Part shown: positions 40,849 to 55,657 of the stretch, piece after piece
Numbering within the stretch: position 1 is the stretch's first letter
How the letters are laid out: each line of letters opens with the position of its first letter
Assembly: GCA_003241875.1 (NCBI GenBank)
Contig: QBLU01000011.1
Span: 1 to 64,000 of the forward strand
Direction: 5' to 3'
Source of the DNA: Alphaproteobacteria bacterium
Lineage (GTDB): Bacteria; Pseudomonadota; Alphaproteobacteria; Sphingomonadales; Sphingomonadaceae
Length of the DNA: 64,000 nt
Position numbers and translations under genes: made by a program
The notes under the pieces: generated by a model
Told to the model about the DNA's origin: nothing
What the model saw: only the letters and a program-made list of their open reading frames with translations
Databases searched by the model: none

Positions 40849-41979
40849 ATGAAGATCGCCGTGCTGCGCGAGACCGCCGACGCTGAACCCCGCGTCGCCG
40901 CCACGCCGGAAACCGTCAAGCAGTTCATCGGCCTTGGCGCAACGCTTGCCGTGGAGGCCGGCGCCGGCGCCGGTGCCAACATCTCCGATGCCGCCTATAC
41001 CGAGGCCGGCGCCACTGTCGGTGACCGGGCGGCGACGATTGCCGACGCCGACCTGATCATCGGCGTGCAGGGTCCGGCCGCGGCCGACCTGCCAGGCGTC
41101 AAGTCAGGTGCACTCCTCGCCGCAATCCTGTCGCCGTTCGCCGATCGTGCCCGCATTGACGGCTATGCCGCTGCTGGCGTCACCGCGATGGCGATGGAGT
41201 TCATGCCGCGCATCACTCGTGCGCAGTCGATGGACGTGTTGTCGTCGCAGTCGAACCTGGCTGGCTACAAGGCGGTGATCGACGCGGCCGAGGCCTATGG
41301 CCGCGCCTTTCCGATGATGATGACCGCAGCCGGCACGATTTCGGCGGCGCGCGTGTTCGTCATGGGCGTCGGCGTTGCCGGCCTGCAGGCGATCGCGACG
41401 GCGCGGCGCCTGGGGGCGCTGGTGTCGGCGACGGACGTCCGTTCGGCGACCAAGGAACAGATTGAATCACTGGGTGCGAAGGCGATCTTCGTCGAGAACG
41501 TCAAGGGCATCGAGGGCGAGGGCAGCGGCGGCTATGCCACCGAAATGTCAGATGACTACAAGGCGGCACAAGCAGCCCTGGTGTCGAGCCACATCGCCAA
41601 GCAGGACATCGTCATCACCACCGCGCTGATCCCCGGCCGTCCGGCGCCGCGGCTGATTACCGATGCGCAGCTGGCGTCGATGCGGCCGGGCAGCGTCGTC
41701 GTCGATCTGGCCGTCGAAAGCGGCGGCAACGTCGAAGGCTCGCGCGTCGGCGAGACGGCGATCGTCCATGGCGTGAAGATCATCGGCCACAAGAATGCCG
41801 CCGGTCGGCTCGCGGCCGATGCCTCGGCGCTGTATTCGCGGAATGTCTTCAATCTGGTCAACGCCTTCTGGGACAAGGACGCGAAGACCGCGGCATTCAC
41901 CGCCGACGACGAGATCGTCAAGGGCGTTAAGCTGACCGAGGGCGGCAAGGTCGTCCACGAACGCCTGACTGCCGGCTGA
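40849..41979 (+). CDS. pntAA: NAD(P) transhydrogenase subunit alpha, part 1
   Basis: [80 protein letters not shown]. Confidence 0.95.
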   Translation: MKIAVLRETADAEPRVAATPETVKQFIGLGATLAVEAGAGAGANISDAAYTEAGATVGDRAATIADADLIIGVQGPAAADLPGVKSGALLAAILSPFADRARIDGYAAAGVTAMAMEFMPRITRAQSMDVLSSQSNLAGYKAVIDAAEAYGRAFPMMMTAAGTISAARVFVMGVGVAGLQAIATARRLGALVSATDVRSATKEQIESLGAKAIFVENVKGIEGEGSGGYATEMSDDYKAAQAALVSSHIAKQDIVITTALIPGRPAPRLITDAQLASMRPGSVVVDLAVESGGNVEGSRVGETAIVHGVKIIGHKNAAGRLAADASALYSRNVFNLVNAFWDKDAKTAAFTADDEIVKGVKLTEGGKVVHERLTAG

Positions 41980-41990
41980 GGGAGCAAGCC

Positions 41991-42308
41991 ATGGAATTCC
42001 TGTCGATCTTCTCCATCTTCGTGATGGCCTGCTTCGTTGGCTACTATGTCGTCTGGTCGGTGACGCCGGCGCTGCACACGCCGTTGATGGCGGTGACCAA
42101 CGCAATTTCCAGCGTAATCGTCGTCGGGGCGCTGATCGCCTCGTCGGCTGCCGTCGGCGGTTCGGAAACGTCGAAGTGGCTCGGGCTGGTGGCGGTCGTG
42201 CTGGCCAGCGTGAACATCTTCGGGGGCTTTGCCGTCACGCGCCGGATGCTCGCGATGTACAAGAAAAAAGAAAAGAAGGCCGCCGTTCCGGCCGCCGCGG
42301 CGAAGTAG
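41991..42308 (+). CDS. pntAB: NAD(P) transhydrogenase subunit alpha, part 2 (membrane)
   Basis: [60 protein letters not shown]. Confidence 0.93.
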   Translation: MEFLSIFSIFVMACFVGYYVVWSVTPALHTPLMAVTNAISSVIVVGALIASSAAVGGSETSKWLGLVAVVLASVNIFGGFAVTRRMLAMYKKKEKKAAVPAAAAK

Positions 42309-42321
42309 GGGCGCAATCACC

Positions 42322-43743
<1,422 letters not shown>

Positions 43744-43916
43744 TCGCGCGCCTACTGGTTTTCCGGACCGTACTCCTCTCTTCACCCGGCGCCCCGTGAC
43801 CCGTATCGAAGGGTCGGGATCAGGTCGTGCCGCGGTGCGCCGGGATGGGATGCGGTCTGGCCTTGCGCCGCGCTGCACCGAACGCCGGCGGGGTGGCCCT
43901 CGGAGAGGCTTTAGCC

Positions 43917-44615
43917 ATGCGCAGTATTGTCATTGGAGCGGCCCTGCTCTCTGTCGCGACACCGGGGCTGTCGGCCGAGCTCCTCACCAACGGCACTTTT
44001 GAGGCCGGCAACGTCGGCTTCACGTCCGACTACCGCTTTCGAGCGGCTGCTGCCGGGGCGCTCTCGGATGCGGGAACCTATACCGTCGGCACCGACGCCG
44101 GACTCGTCAACGCGAACTTCGCCAGTTTCGGCGACGTCAATACCGGCACCGGTCGCTACCTGATCGCTAATGGCGGGGTACCTGGCGGGTCGACGATCTG
44201 GCGAAGCCCGATTATCGCCGTGAACCAGGGAACCGAATATCTGTTCAAGGGCGCTCTGGCGACCGCGACCGCCGGTCAGCAGGCCCGCATCGATATCTAC
44301 TACGCCTTTGACGGCGGCGCTGCCAATATCCTCGGCACGGCCAATTCAAGCACCCAGGCCGGAGACTGGTTCGGCCTGGAGGCGCGTTTCCTGACCACAG
44401 GGACGCTGCTCAACATCTTCATCGTCAATCGCGAAACGACGTTGACCGGCAACGGGATCGCCCTCGACAACCTGCGTATTATCGGCGACGCCGTCGCCGG
44501 TCCACCATCGACAATTCCCGAACCTGACACCTGGGGCCTGATGGCCGGGGGCCTCGGCCTGGTCGGCGCGGCCGTGCGGCGGCGGCGGAATCGGGTGATG
44601 GTGACCGTCGCCTGA
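43917..44615 (+). CDS. PEP-CTERM sorting domain protein, exported
   Basis: Signal peptide MRSIVIGAALLSVATPGLSA; C-terminus IPEPDTWGLMAGGLGLVGAAVRRRRN (PEP + TM + Arg cluster). Confidence 0.9.
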   Translation: MRSIVIGAALLSVATPGLSAELLTNGTFEAGNVGFTSDYRFRAAAAGALSDAGTYTVGTDAGLVNANFASFGDVNTGTGRYLIANGGVPGGSTIWRSPIIAVNQGTEYLFKGALATATAGQQARIDIYYAFDGGAANILGTANSSTQAGDWFGLEARFLTTGTLLNIFIVNRETTLTGNGIALDNLRIIGDAVAGPPSTIPEPDTWGLMAGGLGLVGAAVRRRRNRVMVTVA

Positions 44616-44616
44616 T

Positions 44617-45285
44617 CTAGCCAACGGCCTTGTCGCTCCACATGGCGGGGAGCAGTTGCTTCAATCCGGCAACTTTGGGCAAGTCGTTGATGACGATGTA
44701 AGGCTGGCCGGGGTTCAGGCGTAGATAATCCTGGTGATAGCTTTCGGCGGGGTAGAAGGGCTTTCCTGGCTCGATGGTCGTGACGATTGGCCCGTTCCAG
44801 GTGCGCGCCGACGTCAACTGGCCGATATAGGCGCGGGCGAGCCGGGCCTGTTCGGCATCCTGCGGAAAAATTGCCGATCGATACTGCGTGCCGCTGTCCG
44901 GACCCTGGCGGTTGAGCTGGGTCGGATCATGGGCCACCGAGAAAAGCACGCGCAGCAGGGCGCCATAGCTGACCTTCGACGGATCATATCGGATCTCCAC
45001 CGCCTCGGCGTGGCCGCTCCGGCCCGAGCCGACGATGTCGTACTTGGCGGTTCGGGCTGCACCGCCGGCATAGCCGGATCGCACCGATACGACGCCCTTC
45101 ACATGTTCGAACACGCCCTCGACGCCCCAAAAGCAGCCGCCGGCGAACACCGCGGTGCGCAGCGGCCCAGCGGCCAACGGCGCATCGACGCGCGCCACCG
45201 GAGCGGCCAGCATCCTTTCAGCGGCGAGCGAGCAGCCGGCGGTGCCAAGCAGCAGCACGGCGGCAAACATCGAAAATGTCTTCAT
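44617..45285 (-). CDS. msrA: Peptide-methionine (S)-S-oxide reductase MsrA, exported
   Basis: [63 protein letters not shown]-like region, YHQDYL; lipoprotein-like N-terminus [10 protein letters not shown]. Confidence 0.93.
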   Translation of the reverse strand: [222 protein letters not shown]

Positions 45286-45289
45286 CGGG

Positions 45290-45793
45290 TCAGGCCTTGG
45301 CAGGGGAGAAGGTCAGCGCGGCGCCGTTCACGCAATAGCGCAGGCCGGTCGGCTTTGGCCCGTCGTCGAAGACGTGGCCGAGGTGGCCGCCGCAGCGCCG
45401 GCAATGTACCTCGGTGCGAACCATGAACGGGATGCTCTTGTCGACCGTGGTGCCGATAGCGTTGGCGAGCGGCGCATAGAAGCTCGGCCAACCGGTGCCG
45501 CTGTCGAATTTGGTCCTTGAAGCGAACAGCGGCAGCGCGCAGCCCTTGCAGGCAAAGGTGCCGGCACGATGCTCGTCGTTTAGCGGCGAGGTGAACGGGC
45601 GCTCGGTGGCTTCGTGGCGCAGCACGTCATAGGCGAGGCCCGGTAGCTTGGCGCGCCACTGGGCATCGGTCAGCGCATATTCGAACTTCGTCGTGCCGGC
45701 GGCGAGCGCCGGCTGTTCGATGAAGCTGCGCAGGAAGGGCAGGGCGGCGAGGCCCGCGAGCCCGGCGGCGAGAATGGTTCGGCGGTCGGTCAT
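45290..45793 (-). CDS. msrB: Peptide-methionine (R)-S-oxide reductase MsrB, exported (TAT-like signal)
   Basis: TDRRTILAAGLAGLAALPF signal; FACKGCALPLFASRTKFDSGTGWPSFYAP, CRRCGGHLGHVFDDGPKPTGLRYCVNGAAL. Confidence 0.93.
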   Translation of the reverse strand: MTDRRTILAAGLAGLAALPFLRSFIEQPALAAGTTKFEYALTDAQWRAKLPGLAYDVLRHEATERPFTSPLNDEHRAGTFACKGCALPLFASRTKFDSGTGWPSFYAPLANAIGTTVDKSIPFMVRTEVHCRRCGGHLGHVFDDGPKPTGLRYCVNGAALTFSPAKA

Positions 45794-45824
45794 GCCTTCA
45801 TATACGCGACCGCCGAGGAAAAGG

Positions 45825-46991
45825 TTACGGTGCTTTCGCCGCACCCTTGTCACGCGCCAACCAGGCCTTGCCCTGTTTCTCGGCGAGCGCGATCATGTCG
45901 CCCTGGACGACGTTGACGTCGATCAGGTGCAGCCCCCAGTCGGCAAACACCTGCCCGCCGACGACGACATCGCCGCCGATGTCGTCGATGCGCGGGTCGG
46001 CGGCATCGGCGTTGGTGCGGATGGCGAGGACGTTGGCACCGTCCGCGGCCTTGCACTCGGCCGTCAACAGCCCGGGCAGGGCGACGAACGGCGTCGTCAC
46101 CTTGGCATCCCTGGCCCAGGGCCGCGGCGGCGTCGTGTTGTCGACGATGGCGGGGCCGGCGGGCAACAGCGGATTCGCGGCACCACGGCCGCCGGCGAGC
46201 GCCGCCGGGTTGGTGCAGCCGACGATCATGCCGGCGTCGGTCGTGCGGCCGAAGCGGCTGTTGGCGGGCGGCGCGGCACTGTCGCGGAAGGACACCCAGG
46301 CCAGGACGCAGCCGGTCTGGCTGTCGCTGCGGCACAACGGCGTCGATTTCAGGTCGCCGCCAACGTCCTTGCCGACCGGGACGAGGACATTGTGACCGGG
46401 AATATAGGCGGCGATCAGTTGTTTTGCCGCAGGTTTGCCCTCGATGGCGTTGGCGAGCAGCGCCTTCAGCACGCCGCTGCCCTGGCTGTGGCCGATGAGG
46501 ATGACGCCTCGGCCGGCATTGTCGCGCGCCAGGTAGCTGTCCCAGGCGGCGACGACGTCGCGATAGGCCATCATGCGGTCGGCGTCGCTGGGCTGGCCGG
46601 TCATCACGTCGCGAAGGGCCTTCAGCGTGACCTGGCGATACAGCGGCGCGAACGGACGGCAGACGTTGCGGAAGGCAGCGAACTGCACCCGCGCGACATT
46701 GGTTTCGGCCGGGTCGGCGACCATGTCGCTGTTGCCGGTGCGATCGGTAGACACCGTCGGATAGACATAGAAGCAGTCGATTGCCGGCTCGCGCGCCGGC
46801 GCCGCGGGTGTCAGCAGCGCCAGCTTGCCATCGGCGGCAACGCTGGTCGTCGCAAGGTCCGCGGCGCAGGCGTCCGTTCGGCCGGGCCGGCACAGCCAAC
46901 TCGCGTCCTGGGCATAGTCGGGTGCCAGATATTCGGCGGCGGGAACGGCAGCGGGCGCCGCGAGCAGCGCGGCGACGAGCAGGGTGCGCAT
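45825..46991 (-). CDS. DUF3089 domain lipase-like protein, exported
   Basis: [53 protein letters not shown] (GxSxG). Confidence 0.85.
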   Translation of the reverse strand: MRTLLVAALLAAPAAVPAAEYLAPDYAQDASWLCRPGRTDACAADLATTSVAADGKLALLTPAAPAREPAIDCFYVYPTVSTDRTGNSDMVADPAETNVARVQFAAFRNVCRPFAPLYRQVTLKALRDVMTGQPSDADRMMAYRDVVAAWDSYLARDNAGRGVILIGHSQGSGVLKALLANAIEGKPAAKQLIAAYIPGHNVLVPVGKDVGGDLKSTPLCRSDSQTGCVLAWVSFRDSAAPPANSRFGRTTDAGMIVGCTNPAALAGGRGAANPLLPAGPAIVDNTTPPRPWARDAKVTTPFVALPGLLTAECKAADGANVLAIRTNADAADPRIDDIGGDVVVGGQVFADWGLHLIDVNVVQGDMIALAEKQGKAWLARDKGAAKAP

Positions 46992-46992
46992 G

Positions 46993-49029
<2,037 letters not shown>

Positions 49030-49163
49030 TGTCTCACTCCCCAATCGGCTTTTGTTTGGCCCGGTCATAGCAGGGTCGACGGCAGAGGCCAGCCTTCTCA
49101 GCGTCGCTTTCGAGGGAGGGCAGGCGTTGCGTCCGCGCCGTCGAAACGGTATCGCATTCGGCG

Positions 49164-49481
49164 ATGGAATCCCGTGCTGTCCTGACCCGTTATCTGCGTG
49201 CCGCGGCGTTGCCGGCGGTGTGCATCCTGTTGATCGGCTATTTTGTCAGTCATGCGATCTCGGGCCCGACCGGGGTGATCGCCTGGAAGGGTTACAAGGC
49301 CGAGCGCAACCAGTTGCAGCAACAGGCCGCGGCGAGCAGCGAGGCCAAGGCGGCGCTCGATCGCAAGGTCCAGTTGCTCGATCCGCGGCGCGTCGATCCC
49401 GACCTCGCCGATGAACTGGTCCGCAAGAACCTCAACGTGGTCAAGCCCGACGAGGTCGTGGTGCCGCTCGACACCAAATAA
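49164..49481 (+). CDS. ftsB: FtsB/DivIC-family septum formation initiator protein
   Basis: N-terminal TM then coiled coil; ...[33 protein letters not shown]; located upstream of pdhA. Confidence 0.85.
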   Translation: MESRAVLTRYLRAAALPAVCILLIGYFVSHAISGPTGVIAWKGYKAERNQLQQQAAASSEAKAALDRKVQLLDPRRVDPDLADELVRKNLNVVKPDEVVVPLDTK

Positions 49482-49552
49482 GCCTTTGCGGGGTTGAAGC
49501 GGATGGGGGGAGGCTTCTATAGCGAAGCGACTTCACCGGAAAGGCGTGTTTC

Positions 49553-50611
49553 ATGGCTCGGACCGTAACGAAAATGGCCGCCACGGCATCGAATCCTGTC
49601 CCCGAGCATAACTGGCCGCGTCCCGACGAACCGGTCCGGCACAAACCAAGCAAGGAAGAGCTGCTCGGCTTCTATCGCGACATGCTGCTGATCCGCCGCT
49701 TCGAGGAGCGTGCCGGGCAGCTGTACGGCATGGGGATGATCGGCGGTTTCTGCCATTTGTATATCGGCCAGGAAGCGGTCGTTGTCGGAATCCAGGCGGC
49801 GCTGGAAAAAACCGATTCGGTTATCACAGGTTATCGCGACCATGGCCATATGCTCGCTGCCGGCATCCCTGCCAATGCCGTCATGGCGGAACTGACCGGG
49901 CGCCAGGCCGGGATTTCCAAGGGCAAGGGCGGTTCGATGCACATGTTCAGCGTCGAGCATGGCTTTTACGGCGGCCATGGCATCGTGGCGGCGCAGGTGC
50001 CGCTCGGCACCGGGCTGGCCTTTGCCCACAAATACCGCGGCGATGGCGGCATCGCTGTCACTTACTTCGGCGATGGCGCGTCGAATCAGGGCCAGGTTTA
50101 CGAGAGCTTCAACATGGCCGAGCTATGGAAGCTGCCGGTGATCTTTGTGATCGAGAACAACCAGTATGCCATGGGCACCAGCGTCAATCGGTCATCGGCC
50201 GAGGACCTTTTGTATCGGCGTGGCGAAAGTTTCCGCGTACCCGGCCTGCAGGTCGACGGCATGGACGTGCTCGCCGTGCGCGGCGCGGCGCAGACCGCGG
50301 TCGAATGGGTGCGCGCCGGCAAGGGGCCACTGCTGCTCGAACTGAAAACCTACCGCTATCGCGGCCATTCGATGTCGGACCCGGCGAAATATCGTAGCCG
50401 CGAGGAAGTCCAGGCGATGCGCGAGAAGAGCGACCCGATCGAACAGGCCAAGCGCGAGATCATCGAGGCCGGCTTTGGCGATGAAGCGGCCTTGAAGGCC
50501 ATCGACAAGGAGGTGCGCGACATCGTTACCGCCGCCGCCGATTTTGCCGAAGAATCGCCGGAGCCTGATCCGCGTGAACTCTACACCGACGTGCTGGTGG
50601 GAAAATACTGA
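49553..50611 (+). CDS. pdhA: Pyruvate dehydrogenase E1 component subunit alpha
   Basis: [96 protein letters not shown]. Confidence 0.96.
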   Translation: MARTVTKMAATASNPVPEHNWPRPDEPVRHKPSKEELLGFYRDMLLIRRFEERAGQLYGMGMIGGFCHLYIGQEAVVVGIQAALEKTDSVITGYRDHGHMLAAGIPANAVMAELTGRQAGISKGKGGSMHMFSVEHGFYGGHGIVAAQVPLGTGLAFAHKYRGDGGIAVTYFGDGASNQGQVYESFNMAELWKLPVIFVIENNQYAMGTSVNRSSAEDLLYRRGESFRVPGLQVDGMDVLAVRGAAQTAVEWVRAGKGPLLLELKTYRYRGHSMSDPAKYRSREEVQAMREKSDPIEQAKREIIEAGFGDEAALKAIDKEVRDIVTAAADFAEESPEPDPRELYTDVLVGKY

Positions 50612-52038
50612 TGGCCGAGATCAAGCTGCCGGCCATGTCGCCGACCATGGAAGAAGGCACGCTGGCCAAATGGCTGGTGAAGGAGGGCGATACCGTCAAG
50701 CCTGGCGACGTGCTGGCCGAGATCGAGACCGACAAGGCGACGATGGAACTGGAGGCCGATGACGGCGGCGTTGTGCAGAAGCTGCATGTCGAGGCCGGCA
50801 GCGAAGGCGTGAAGGTCGGCACGCTGATCGCGACGATCGCCGGCGAGGACGATGAGCCGGCACCGCCGGTGGAAAAGGCCGGAGTCGAAAAGACCGTCAG
50901 CAAGCCGGAGGCCACGCCGGAACCCGCAGCGTCGCCCGAACAGGCCCAGGCCGTCACGGCCGCTGCACCGCCGAGCGCCGACCCCAAGGCGCCGCCCAAG
51001 GTGAGCCCGCTGGTGCCCGAGGACGGCGTGCCCGATACCGGCGCCGCGGACGGCCCGACGAAGCGCCAGACCGTCCGCGAGGCTTTGCGCGACGCCATGG
51101 CCGAGGAAATGCGGTCGACTCCCGAAGTGTTCGTGATGGGCGAAGAGGTCGCCGAGTATCAAGGCGCTTACAAGGTCACCCAAGGGCTGCTCGAGGAGTT
51201 CGGTCCGCAGCGGGTCGTCGATACGCCGATCACCGAATATGGCTTTGCCGGCCTCGGGACCGGCGCGGCGATGGCGGGCCTGCGACCGATCGTCGAGTTC
51301 ATGACCTTCAATTTCGCCATGCAGGCGATCGACCACATCATCAATTCGGCGGCCAAGACCAATTACATGAGCGGCGGCCAGATGCGCTGCCCGATCGTGT
51401 TCCGCGGACCGAACGGCGCCGCATCGCGGGTGGCAGCGCAGCACAGCCAGAATTACGGTCCCTGGTATGCCAGCGTGCCGGGCCTGATCGTCATCGCGCC
51501 GTACAGCGCGGCGGATGCCAAGGGCTTGTTGAAGGCGGCGATCCGCTGTCCCGATCCGGTCGTGTTTCTCGAGAACGAGCTGCTCTACGGGCAGAGCTTC
51601 GACGTTCCTGAAGGCGATGACGTTGTTGTCCCGATCGGCAAGGCGCGGGTGGCCCGCGACGGCAAGGACGTGACGCTGGTCAGCTATTCGATCGGCGTCG
51701 GCGTTGCGCTCGACGCGGCAAAGGCGCTGGCGGAAGAAGGCATCGAGGCGGAGATCGTCGACCTGCGCACGCTGCGGCCGCTCGACACGGCGACCGTGCT
51801 GGCGTCGCTGAAGAAGACCAACCGCATGGTCGTGGTGGAGGAAGGCTGGCCGACGTGCTCGATCTCCAGCGAGATCATCGCGGTGGCGATGGAGCAGGGG
51901 TTCGATGACCTCGACGCGCCGGTGCTGCGGGTGACCAATGTCGACGTGCCACTGCCCTATGCGGCGAACCTTGAAAAGCTGGCGCTGCTGAAGGTCGAGG
52001 ACGTGGTGACCGCGGCGAAAAAGGTCTGTTACAAGTGA
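50611..52038 (+). CDS. pdhB: Pyruvate dehydrogenase E1 component subunit beta with N-terminal lipoyl domain
   Basis: Lipoyl motif [86 protein letters not shown]. Confidence 0.96.
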   Translation: MAEIKLPAMSPTMEEGTLAKWLVKEGDTVKPGDVLAEIETDKATMELEADDGGVVQKLHVEAGSEGVKVGTLIATIAGEDDEPAPPVEKAGVEKTVSKPEATPEPAASPEQAQAVTAAAPPSADPKAPPKVSPLVPEDGVPDTGAADGPTKRQTVREALRDAMAEEMRSTPEVFVMGEEVAEYQGAYKVTQGLLEEFGPQRVVDTPITEYGFAGLGTGAAMAGLRPIVEFMTFNFAMQAIDHIINSAAKTNYMSGGQMRCPIVFRGPNGAASRVAAQHSQNYGPWYASVPGLIVIAPYSAADAKGLLKAAIRCPDPVVFLENELLYGQSFDVPEGDDVVVPIGKARVARDGKDVTLVSYSIGVGVALDAAKALAEEGIEAEIVDLRTLRPLDTATVLASLKKTNRMVVVEEGWPTCSISSEIIAVAMEQGFDDLDAPVLRVTNVDVPLPYAANLEKLALLKVEDVVTAAKKVCYK

Positions 52039-52454
52039 CGACGAACCCGCGCTGCCGCCAGTTTCTCGACGGTTTCCACGCTTTTGCGTTGGAGGCGGGG
52101 CTCCACCCCAGCGAGCCCAAGGGCACGAACAATTCGGTTCGCTTTCCAGCGATCGGCGCGGCCTCGCATGTCGGTGTCAGCGTCATCAGCGATTGCCTCA
52201 GGGTCAATCTCAACAATGATCTGGACCAGGACCGGTCGGTCCTGGACAAGCTCCATGCCGATCGCGATGCCTTTCAGGGCGCTGTCGGGGAAGTGCTGAA
52301 CTGGGACAATCCGGACCCGACGCGGAGCCGGTCGGTGATCCGCGCGGCGCGCCCCGGCGGCTATATGTCGGAAGCCGCCGACTGGACCGAGCAATATGCC
52401 TGGGCCGTCGGCGTCGTCAGCGCTTTCGAACGTGAGTACAAAGCCCGAATCTGA
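52035..52454 (+). CDS. Uncharacterised protein, possibly DUF4268-like, embedded in pdh operon
   Basis: 139 aa ORF overlapping the pdhB stop by 4 nt; ends [24 protein letters not shown]. Family assignment is tentative. Confidence 0.6.
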   Translation: MTTNPRCRQFLDGFHAFALEAGLHPSEPKGTNNSVRFPAIGAASHVGVSVISDCLRVNLNNDLDQDRSVLDKLHADRDAFQGAVGEVLNWDNPDPTRSRSVIRAARPGGYMSEAADWTEQYAWAVGVVSAFEREYKARI

Positions 52455-52483
52455 CCGGTCCAAGGCCGAGACTGGAGTTTGGA

Positions 52484-53839
52484 ATGCCCATCGATATTAC
52501 CATGCCTGCACTGTCTCCGACAATGGAGACCGGCACGCTGTCGAAATGGCTCGTCAAGGTCGGCGATGCCGTGAAGTCGGGCGATGTGCTCGCCGAGATC
52601 GAGACTGACAAGGCGACGATGGAGGTCGAGAGCATCGACGAGGGCACCGTCGCCGAACTGGTCGTCGAGGCCGGGACGGAGGGGGTGCCGGTCGGGCAGG
52701 TGATCATGCGGTTGAGCGCGGAGGGTGAGGCGGCTGCCCCGGCGCCGAAATCGGCAGCGCCGGACGTTGCGGCGGAGAAGGTCGAGGCACCTGAGCCTGC
52801 GCCCGAGGCGCCGAAGCCCGCTCCCGAGCAACCGAAACCGGCGCCGGTCGCCACGGAGAATATACCCCCGAAGGCGTCAGTGGAGGGCGGAGAAAAGCAG
52901 GAGCGCGTGAATGCTTCGCCGCTCGCGCGCCGGCTCGCCGAAGCGCAGGGCGTGACGCTCACGGGGTTGGCAGGGTCGGGTCCGAACGGGCGGATCGTGC
53001 GGGCCGATGTCGATGCGGCGGCGGGCAAGCCGGCGGCTGCGCCCGCCCAGGCCAAGCCCGCGCCAGTTGCTGCGGAGACCGCGCCCCCACCGCCTACCGT
53101 GCCGGGCAGAGAGAAGAAGACTGCGGCACCGGGGCCAGGTTTCGCCGATATTCCGCAGACTTCGGAGAAGCTCGGCAATGTCCGCAAGGTCATCGCACGC
53201 CGGCTGACCGAGGCCAAGCAGACGGTTCCACATTTCTACCTGACCAGCGATGTCCGCATCGATGCGCTGCTGAAGCTGCGCGGCGAGCTCAACAAGGCGC
53301 TGGAGCCGCGCAAGATCAAGCTCAGCGTCAACGACATGGTCATCAAGGCGCTGGCGCTGGCGCTGCGCCAGGTACCCAAGGCCAATGTCTCGTTCGCCGG
53401 GGAAACTCTGATCAGCTACCAGCGCGCCGACATTTCGGTGGCCGTGGCGGCGCCTTCGGGCCTGATCACGCCGATCATCGTCGTCGCCGACCTGAAACCG
53501 ATGTCGGTGATCGCCAGCGAGATGCAGGCGCTGGCGGCCAAGGCCCGTGACGGCAAGCTGCAACCGCATGAATATCAGGGCGGCACGGCGAGCGTCTCCA
53601 ACCTCGGCATGTATGGCATCAAGCAGTTCGACGCGGTCATCAACCCGCCGCAGGGCATGATCCTGGCAGTGGGCGTCGGCGAGAAGCGGGCGTTCGTCGT
53701 CGATGATGCGCTCGCGATCGCGACGGTGATGACGGTAACGGGCAGCTTCGACCATCGGGCCATCGACGGCGCCGATGGCGCGGAGTTGATGAGCGCGTTC
53801 AAGGCGCTGATCGAGAGCCCGCTTGGGTTGGTGGCGTGA
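52484..53839 (+). CDS. pdhC: Dihydrolipoamide acetyltransferase, PDH E2
   Basis: [87 protein letters not shown]. Confidence 0.96.
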   Translation: MPIDITMPALSPTMETGTLSKWLVKVGDAVKSGDVLAEIETDKATMEVESIDEGTVAELVVEAGTEGVPVGQVIMRLSAEGEAAAPAPKSAAPDVAAEKVEAPEPAPEAPKPAPEQPKPAPVATENIPPKASVEGGEKQERVNASPLARRLAEAQGVTLTGLAGSGPNGRIVRADVDAAAGKPAAAPAQAKPAPVAAETAPPPPTVPGREKKTAAPGPGFADIPQTSEKLGNVRKVIARRLTEAKQTVPHFYLTSDVRIDALLKLRGELNKALEPRKIKLSVNDMVIKALALALRQVPKANVSFAGETLISYQRADISVAVAAPSGLITPIIVVADLKPMSVIASEMQALAAKARDGKLQPHEYQGGTASVSNLGMYGIKQFDAVINPPQGMILAVGVGEKRAFVVDDALAIATVMTVTGSFDHRAIDGADGAELMSAFKALIESPLGLVA

Positions 53840-54255
53840 CACCGGTCGATCAGCCCGCGACCGGGCGATCGATCAGACATCTGATCATCATCGCGGTGGT
53901 GCTTCTCGGTGTGACCTTGCCAGCTTGGGGCATATTTGCTGGTGGCATGTTGCGCGACGGGAATGCCGCCGGCGCGGTGGGCCTCTTCGGCATCGTCTTG
54001 GCGATCGTACTCATCCCGATCATCATCGTGGGCGCAATGTCTATTGCGATGAGGTTGCTCGCGCGTCGACTGGGCGCTGTTTTGCACCCGGCCGTAGTCG
54101 CGGGGCTCGGGGGTGTCCTCGGGACGACCTTGATGGCGGCTTTCACTTCGAACCTGTGGATGGCGCTGATCTTGGGCATCCTCCCGGGTGCCGCGGTATC
54201 GCTGGCTGTGCTGCCTGAAGTGTCGCTGCACAAAGCTGGAACGGAAGCTGGATAA
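53836..54255 (+). CDS. Small multi-TM protein of unknown function embedded in pdh operon
   Basis: 139 aa with about four hydrophobic segments; overlaps the pdhC stop and abuts the lpd start. Confidence 0.65.
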   Translation: MTPVDQPATGRSIRHLIIIAVVLLGVTLPAWGIFAGGMLRDGNAAGAVGLFGIVLAIVLIPIIIVGAMSIAMRLLARRLGAVLHPAVVAGLGGVLGTTLMAAFTSNLWMALILGILPGAAVSLAVLPEVSLHKAGTEAG

Positions 54256-55649
54256 TGTCTGACTCCTTCGACCTCGTCATCCTCGGCTCAGGCCCCGGCG
54301 GTTACGTTGCGGCCATCAGGGCAGCGCAGTTGGGCCTGTCGGTCGCCATTGTCGAGCGTGAGCGCCTGGGCGGCATCTGTCTCAACTGGGGCTGCATCCC
54401 GACCAAGGCGCTGCTCCGCACTTCGGAAATCTATCACTACATGCAGCACGCCGATGCCTATGGCCTGTCGGCGACCGGCGTGTCCTTCGATCTCGCCAAA
54501 GTCACCGAGCGCAGCCGCAAGGTGGCAGGGCAGCTCAATGCCGGCGTCAAGTCGCTGATGAAGAAGAACAAGGTCACTGTCGTCGAGGGCGAGGGGCGGC
54601 TGACCGCGGCCACCGAGATCACCGTCAAGACCGGCAGCGGCGATCGCGTGCTGGCGGGCAAGAACGTCATCGTCGCCACCGGTGCCCGCGCCCGCGACCT
54701 GCCGGGCGTGCCGGCCGACGGCCTGCGCATCTGGACCTATCGCCATGCGATGGTGCCGCCGGAAATGCCGACCAAGCTGCTGGTCATCGGCTCGGGCGCG
54801 ATCGGCGTCGAGTTCGCCAGCTTCTACAACGACATGGGCGCCGACGTTACCGTCGTCGAGATGCTCGACCGCATCCTGCCGGTGGAGGACGAGGAAATCT
54901 CGGCGTTCATGGCCAAGACCCTGACCAAGCAGGGCATGCGAATGCTGTCGGGCACCAAGGTCAGCGACGTGACGCCGTCGGCCACCGAGGTGAAGGCGAC
55001 GATCACCGCCGCCGACGGGAAGGCCACGGTCGAGACGTTCTCGCACGTCATCGTCGCCATCGGCATCGTGCCCAACACCGAGACCATCGGCCTGGAGGCG
55101 CTCGGCGTCGCCACCGAGCGCGGGCACATCGTCGTTGACGCTTTGGGCCGCACCAATGTGCCGGGCCTCCATGCGATCGGCGATGTGACCGGGCCACCCT
55201 GGCTGGCGCACAAGGCCAGCCACGAAGGCATTGTCTGCATCGAGAATATCGCGGGGCTGAACCCGCACCCGTTCGAAATCTGGAACATCCCGGGCTGCAC
55301 CTATTCGCGGCCGCAGGTTGCCAGTGTCGGAATGACCGAGGCCAAGGCCAAGGCGGCGGGGCACGACATCAAGGTCGGCAAGTTCCCCTTCATCGGCAAC
55401 GGCAAGGCCATCGCGCTGGGCGAGGCCGAGGGTTTCGTGAAGACGGTGTTCGACGCGGCCACAGGCGAATTGCTCGGCGCGCACATGGTCGGCGCCGAAG
55501 TCACCGAGCTGATCCAGGGCTATGTCATCGCCCGTCAGCTCGAAACGACCGAAGCCGAGCTGATGGAGACGGTGTTCGCGCACCCGACACTGTCCGAAAT
55601 GATGCACGAAAGCGTGCTCGGCGCCTATGGCCGGGCGCTGCATTTCTGA
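54255..55649 (+). CDS. lpdA: Dihydrolipoamide dehydrogenase
   Basis: LVILGSGPGGYVAAIRAAQLG, GGICLNWGCIPTKALL (redox CxxxxC), GSGAIGVEFASFY, HAHPTLSE-like C-terminus FAHPTLSEMMHES. Confidence 0.96.
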   Translation: MSDSFDLVILGSGPGGYVAAIRAAQLGLSVAIVERERLGGICLNWGCIPTKALLRTSEIYHYMQHADAYGLSATGVSFDLAKVTERSRKVAGQLNAGVKSLMKKNKVTVVEGEGRLTAATEITVKTGSGDRVLAGKNVIVATGARARDLPGVPADGLRIWTYRHAMVPPEMPTKLLVIGSGAIGVEFASFYNDMGADVTVVEMLDRILPVEDEEISAFMAKTLTKQGMRMLSGTKVSDVTPSATEVKATITAADGKATVETFSHVIVAIGIVPNTETIGLEALGVATERGHIVVDALGRTNVPGLHAIGDVTGPPWLAHKASHEGIVCIENIAGLNPHPFEIWNIPGCTYSRPQVASVGMTEAKAKAAGHDIKVGKFPFIGNGKAIALGEAEGFVKTVFDAATGELLGAHMVGAEVTELIQGYVIARQLETTEAELMETVFAHPTLSEMMHESVLGAYGRALHF

Positions 55650-55657
55650 TCGGGGCC

